A program made the translations under genes and the position numbers. The notes under the pieces were generated by a model, which saw only the letters and a program-made list of their open reading frames with translations, ran no database searches and had not been told where the DNA came from. Below, in pieces: positions 61,956 through 64,000 of a stretch of DNA of 64,000 nt; within the stretch, counting starts at the first letter, position 1; every line of letters begins with the position of its first letter. Where the stretch lies: positions 62,001 through 126,000 of the forward strand of contig CANMSL010000005.1 in the NCBI GenBank assembly GCA_947500505.1. The letters run 5' to 3'. This DNA comes from an uncultured Aquimarina sp. (GTDB lineage Bacteria; Bacteroidota; Bacteroidia; Flavobacteriales; Flavobacteriaceae).

Positions 61956-64000
61956 AATTTTATAAGAAGAGTGTATTTGTTTCAAATATGCTCTGATATC
62001 TTTTTGTGATTGTATGGACGATTGATCGTCCATTTTCTTTTTGTAGCAATTGGTTTCTTTTTCATCCTGAATTCTAGCTTTGACAGTGTCATTTAATTGA
62101 ATTTTCAGAATATTTTTTAATTCTTTCTTACAGTCCTCGTCTAATATAGGAACCAAGACTTCTATGCGTTTATCAAGGTTACGTGTCATCCAGTCAGCAC
62201 TACCTATGTATAACTTTTCATCTCTATTGTTTTCGAATAGATAAATTCTTCCGTGCTCCAAAAATCTATCTACTATGCTTATCATTTTTATATTTTCACT
62301 AATTCCGGATAGTCCAGGAATTAGACATGTGAACCCTCTTACTATTAGTTCTATTTTTACTCCCGCATTACTGGCATCATAAAGCTTACTTATTATCTGT
62401 TTATCTTCTAAACTATTTAATTTTGCCTTAATACCAGATGGTTTTCCATTTTCTACGTTAGTTATTTCATTATCAATAAGTTCTTCAAAAGTTTTTCTCG
62501 TATTGTAAGGAGATACCAACAGATGTTTTGGTTTAGGTAATATCATCTTTCCGGATAATACTTCAAAAACTTCGGATAATTCTTCGGTAATTAATGGATT
62601 AGCTGTGAATAGTCCATGATCACAATATATTTCGGAAGTTTTGGCATTAAAATTACCTGTGCCAATATATCCATAAAATATTTCCTTTTTTTGCTCTTTA
62701 CGTTTTACAAGTAATATTTTAGAATGAACTTTAATTTTTGGATAGCTATAAAAGACTGATGCTCCTTTTTTTTCAAAAATCGCACCCCATTTCAAATTAT
62801 TTTCTTCATCAAAACGTGCTTTAGCTTCTACAAAGACAGTAACTTTTTTACCGTTTTCTAAGGCTTTTAGCAAAGAAGTTGTAAGCTCAGATTCTTTAGC
62901 AACTCGATACAAAGATATTTTGATTTCGGTAGTATCGGGATCTGTCGCAGCCTGATTAATAAAGTTTTGAACATAATTGAAAGACATATATGGAAAATGC
63001 ACTAATTGATCTTTTTTTAAAATTACTTCAAAATAGTTAGTATTATGATCAAATGCACTATGCTTTATTGTTGTTACTTCCGGATAGTGTAAAGATTTAT
63101 TATTAGTAGGATCAGGAAAATCAAAGAAGTCACTAAAATTATGATACTTTGCACCTGGAATCATATCAATCTTACCTAAATTGAAAAATTTTCGCACTTT
63201 GGTTTTTAGAGCCTTTGGCATTGATGCATCAAATAATAAACGAGTAGGCTGACCATAATCTCTTTGGGATAATGATTCCTTTATTTTTTCCGCTAGTACA
63301 CCTTCAAACTCATCATCTATATATAACTCTGCATCCCGCGATAATTTTATTTGAAAACAATCTTTAATAGTTTTATCCTCAAAAATCTGGTTCAGATTAG
63401 ACTTAATGATATTTTCCAAAAATGTGATAAAATGGTTTTGGTTGGATTTTGGAAAACAGACAAACCTACCTAACTCATCTGAAGGGATATTAACAATTCC
63501 ATAGATATCATCACCCTTTTGAAAAGTTATTAGATAATACAATTTGTTATTCTCTAAAAAAAACTCCTTGTCATCCTTTAAATTAACCAGTTTACCATTA
63601 ATTTTCGGAAGTATTTTAGAAATAAAAAATCGTGTTGCAAACTGATGCTGATTGAGATCAAATTGGTTATTATCAATTAAATGAATACGATGCTTGACCA
63701 GTTCGGGTATGAGGTCGTTGGAAAAAATATCTCCAAATTTTTCTTGTTGAATTCTAACTCGTTTAAGTATTTCTTTTACCTGTTTACTTGGTTTAAGTGC
63801 AAGTTTTTTGCGTAGCTTTTTATCTATTCTTTTAATCTGGCGTAATCTAGAAACCCTTACACTGAAGTATTCATCAAGGTTAGAAGAGAATATAGCTAAA
63901 AACTTTAGTCTTTCATACAATGGATTTGATTGGTCCTCAGCTTCCTGTAAAACACGATCGTTAAAACTCAACCAATTCAGATCTCTATTTTTGTAGGGAT
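61944..64000 (-). CDS. ppk1: Second polyphosphate kinase 1 (N terminus cut by window end)
   Basis: At least 684 codons are visible. The frame is open to the last base, and the bases before 63971 encode NRDLNWLSFNDRVLQEA, the standard PPK1 start, so only a few residues are missing. The catalytic His is in YPKIKVHSKILLV, and the C-terminal motif is GSADWMTRNLDKRIEV. It is clearly divergent from the copy at 22699-24804 and is not in a cluster with ppx. Two PPK1 enzymes in one genome may serve different conditions or directions. Confidence 0.93.
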   Translation of the reverse strand, partial: PYKNRDLNWLSFNDRVLQEAEDQSNPLYERLKFLAIFSSNLDEYFSVRVSRLRQIKRIDKKLRKKLALKPSKQVKEILKRVRIQQEKFGDIFSNDLIPELVKHRIHLIDNNQFDLNQHQFATRFFISKILPKINGKLVNLKDDKEFFLENNKLYYLITFQKGDDIYGIVNIPSDELGRFVCFPKSNQNHFITFLENIIKSNLNQIFEDKTIKDCFQIKLSRDAELYIDDEFEGVLAEKIKESLSQRDYGQPTRLLFDASMPKALKTKVRKFFNLGKIDMIPGAKYHNFSDFFDFPDPTNNKSLHYPEVTTIKHSAFDHNTNYFEVILKKDQLVHFPYMSFNYVQNFINQAATDPDTTEIKISLYRVAKESELTTSLLKALENGKKVTVFVEAKARFDEENNLKWGAIFEKKGASVFYSYPKIKVHSKILLVKRKEQKKEIFYGYIGTGNFNAKTSEIYCDHGLFTANPLITEELSEVFEVLSGKMILPKPKHLLVSPYNTRKTFEELIDNEITNVENGKPSGIKAKLNSLEDKQIISKLYDASNAGVKIELIVRGFTCLIPGLSGISENIKMISIVDRFLEHGRIYLFENNRDEKLYIGSADWMTRNLDKRIEVLVPILDEDCKKELKNILKIQLNDTVKARIQDEKETNCYKKKMDDQSSIQSQKDIRAYLKQIHSSYKILSE

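Overview
The window is a chromosome segment of a low-GC member of the Bacteroidota, most likely a marine Flavobacteriaceae (Aquimarina-like). This is inferred from gene content (BshA, MiaE, PyrR, DUF4494, MutS2 without an Smr domain), from promoters of the TTTG / TAnnTTTG type, from many small outer-membrane beta-barrel proteins, and from the near absence of Shine-Dalgarno sites. No rRNA, tRNA, CRISPR array, prophage or intact insertion sequence was seen. The one structural RNA recognised is RNase P RNA (rnpB).

Layout. 1-1.7 kb: end of an unknown gene, a membrane-anchored helix-hairpin-helix protein and an OmpA-family protein. 1.8-10.6 kb: a complete histidine operon, hisG-D-C-B-H-A-F-IE, preceded by a His-rich leader peptide and an intrinsic terminator (attenuator). 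Two unrelated genes sit inside the operon: an S23/IVP four-helix-bundle gene between hisH and hisA, and a DinB-like gene between hisA and hisF. Most operon spacers hold degenerate repeats kept in 7-nt phase, or small palindromes. 10.8-19.6 kb: rpsA, a MITE-like element, pyrR-pyrB plus a small conserved gene, a thioredoxin-like protein, a glycoside hydrolase lipoprotein, rnz and pdxH. 19.6-27 kb: a large secreted OmpA-fusion protein, a polyphosphate cluster (sixA-like, ppk1, ppx), a porin-like protein and miaE. 27-31.6 kb: a decayed spacer, dnaX, a 41-unit heptamer array, rnpB with a textbook promoter, and bshA. 31.7-38 kb: two tandem beta-barrel paralogues, then a DUF1338 / Lrp / D-2-hydroxyglutarate dehydrogenase-like locus that could form the end of lysine breakdown. 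38-49.5 kb: a serine hydrolase, a methyltransferase, a nitronate monooxygenase-like enzyme, topB, aroC, a dicarboxylate/amino-acid symporter, a PLP decarboxylase and a lipoprotein. 49.6-56.4 kb: a sodium:solute symporter with PIG-L and VOC neighbours, a decayed second symporter, and a small XRE regulator divergent from a secreted peptide gene. 56.6-64 kb: mutS2, ung, small membrane proteins, a beta-barrel protein, an orphan cytosolic binding protein and a second ppk1 cut by the window end.

The most unusual signals are the heptamer-phased intergenic repeats, with an inverted pair bracketing the IVP gene in the his operon and a 41-unit array that never loses phase before rnpB, and two promoter-like elements (GCAACC, 15 nt, CATCTA) with identical spacing in front of a 59-residue membrane protein gene and a beta-barrel gene. 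The latter suggests a small regulon of an alternative sigma factor.
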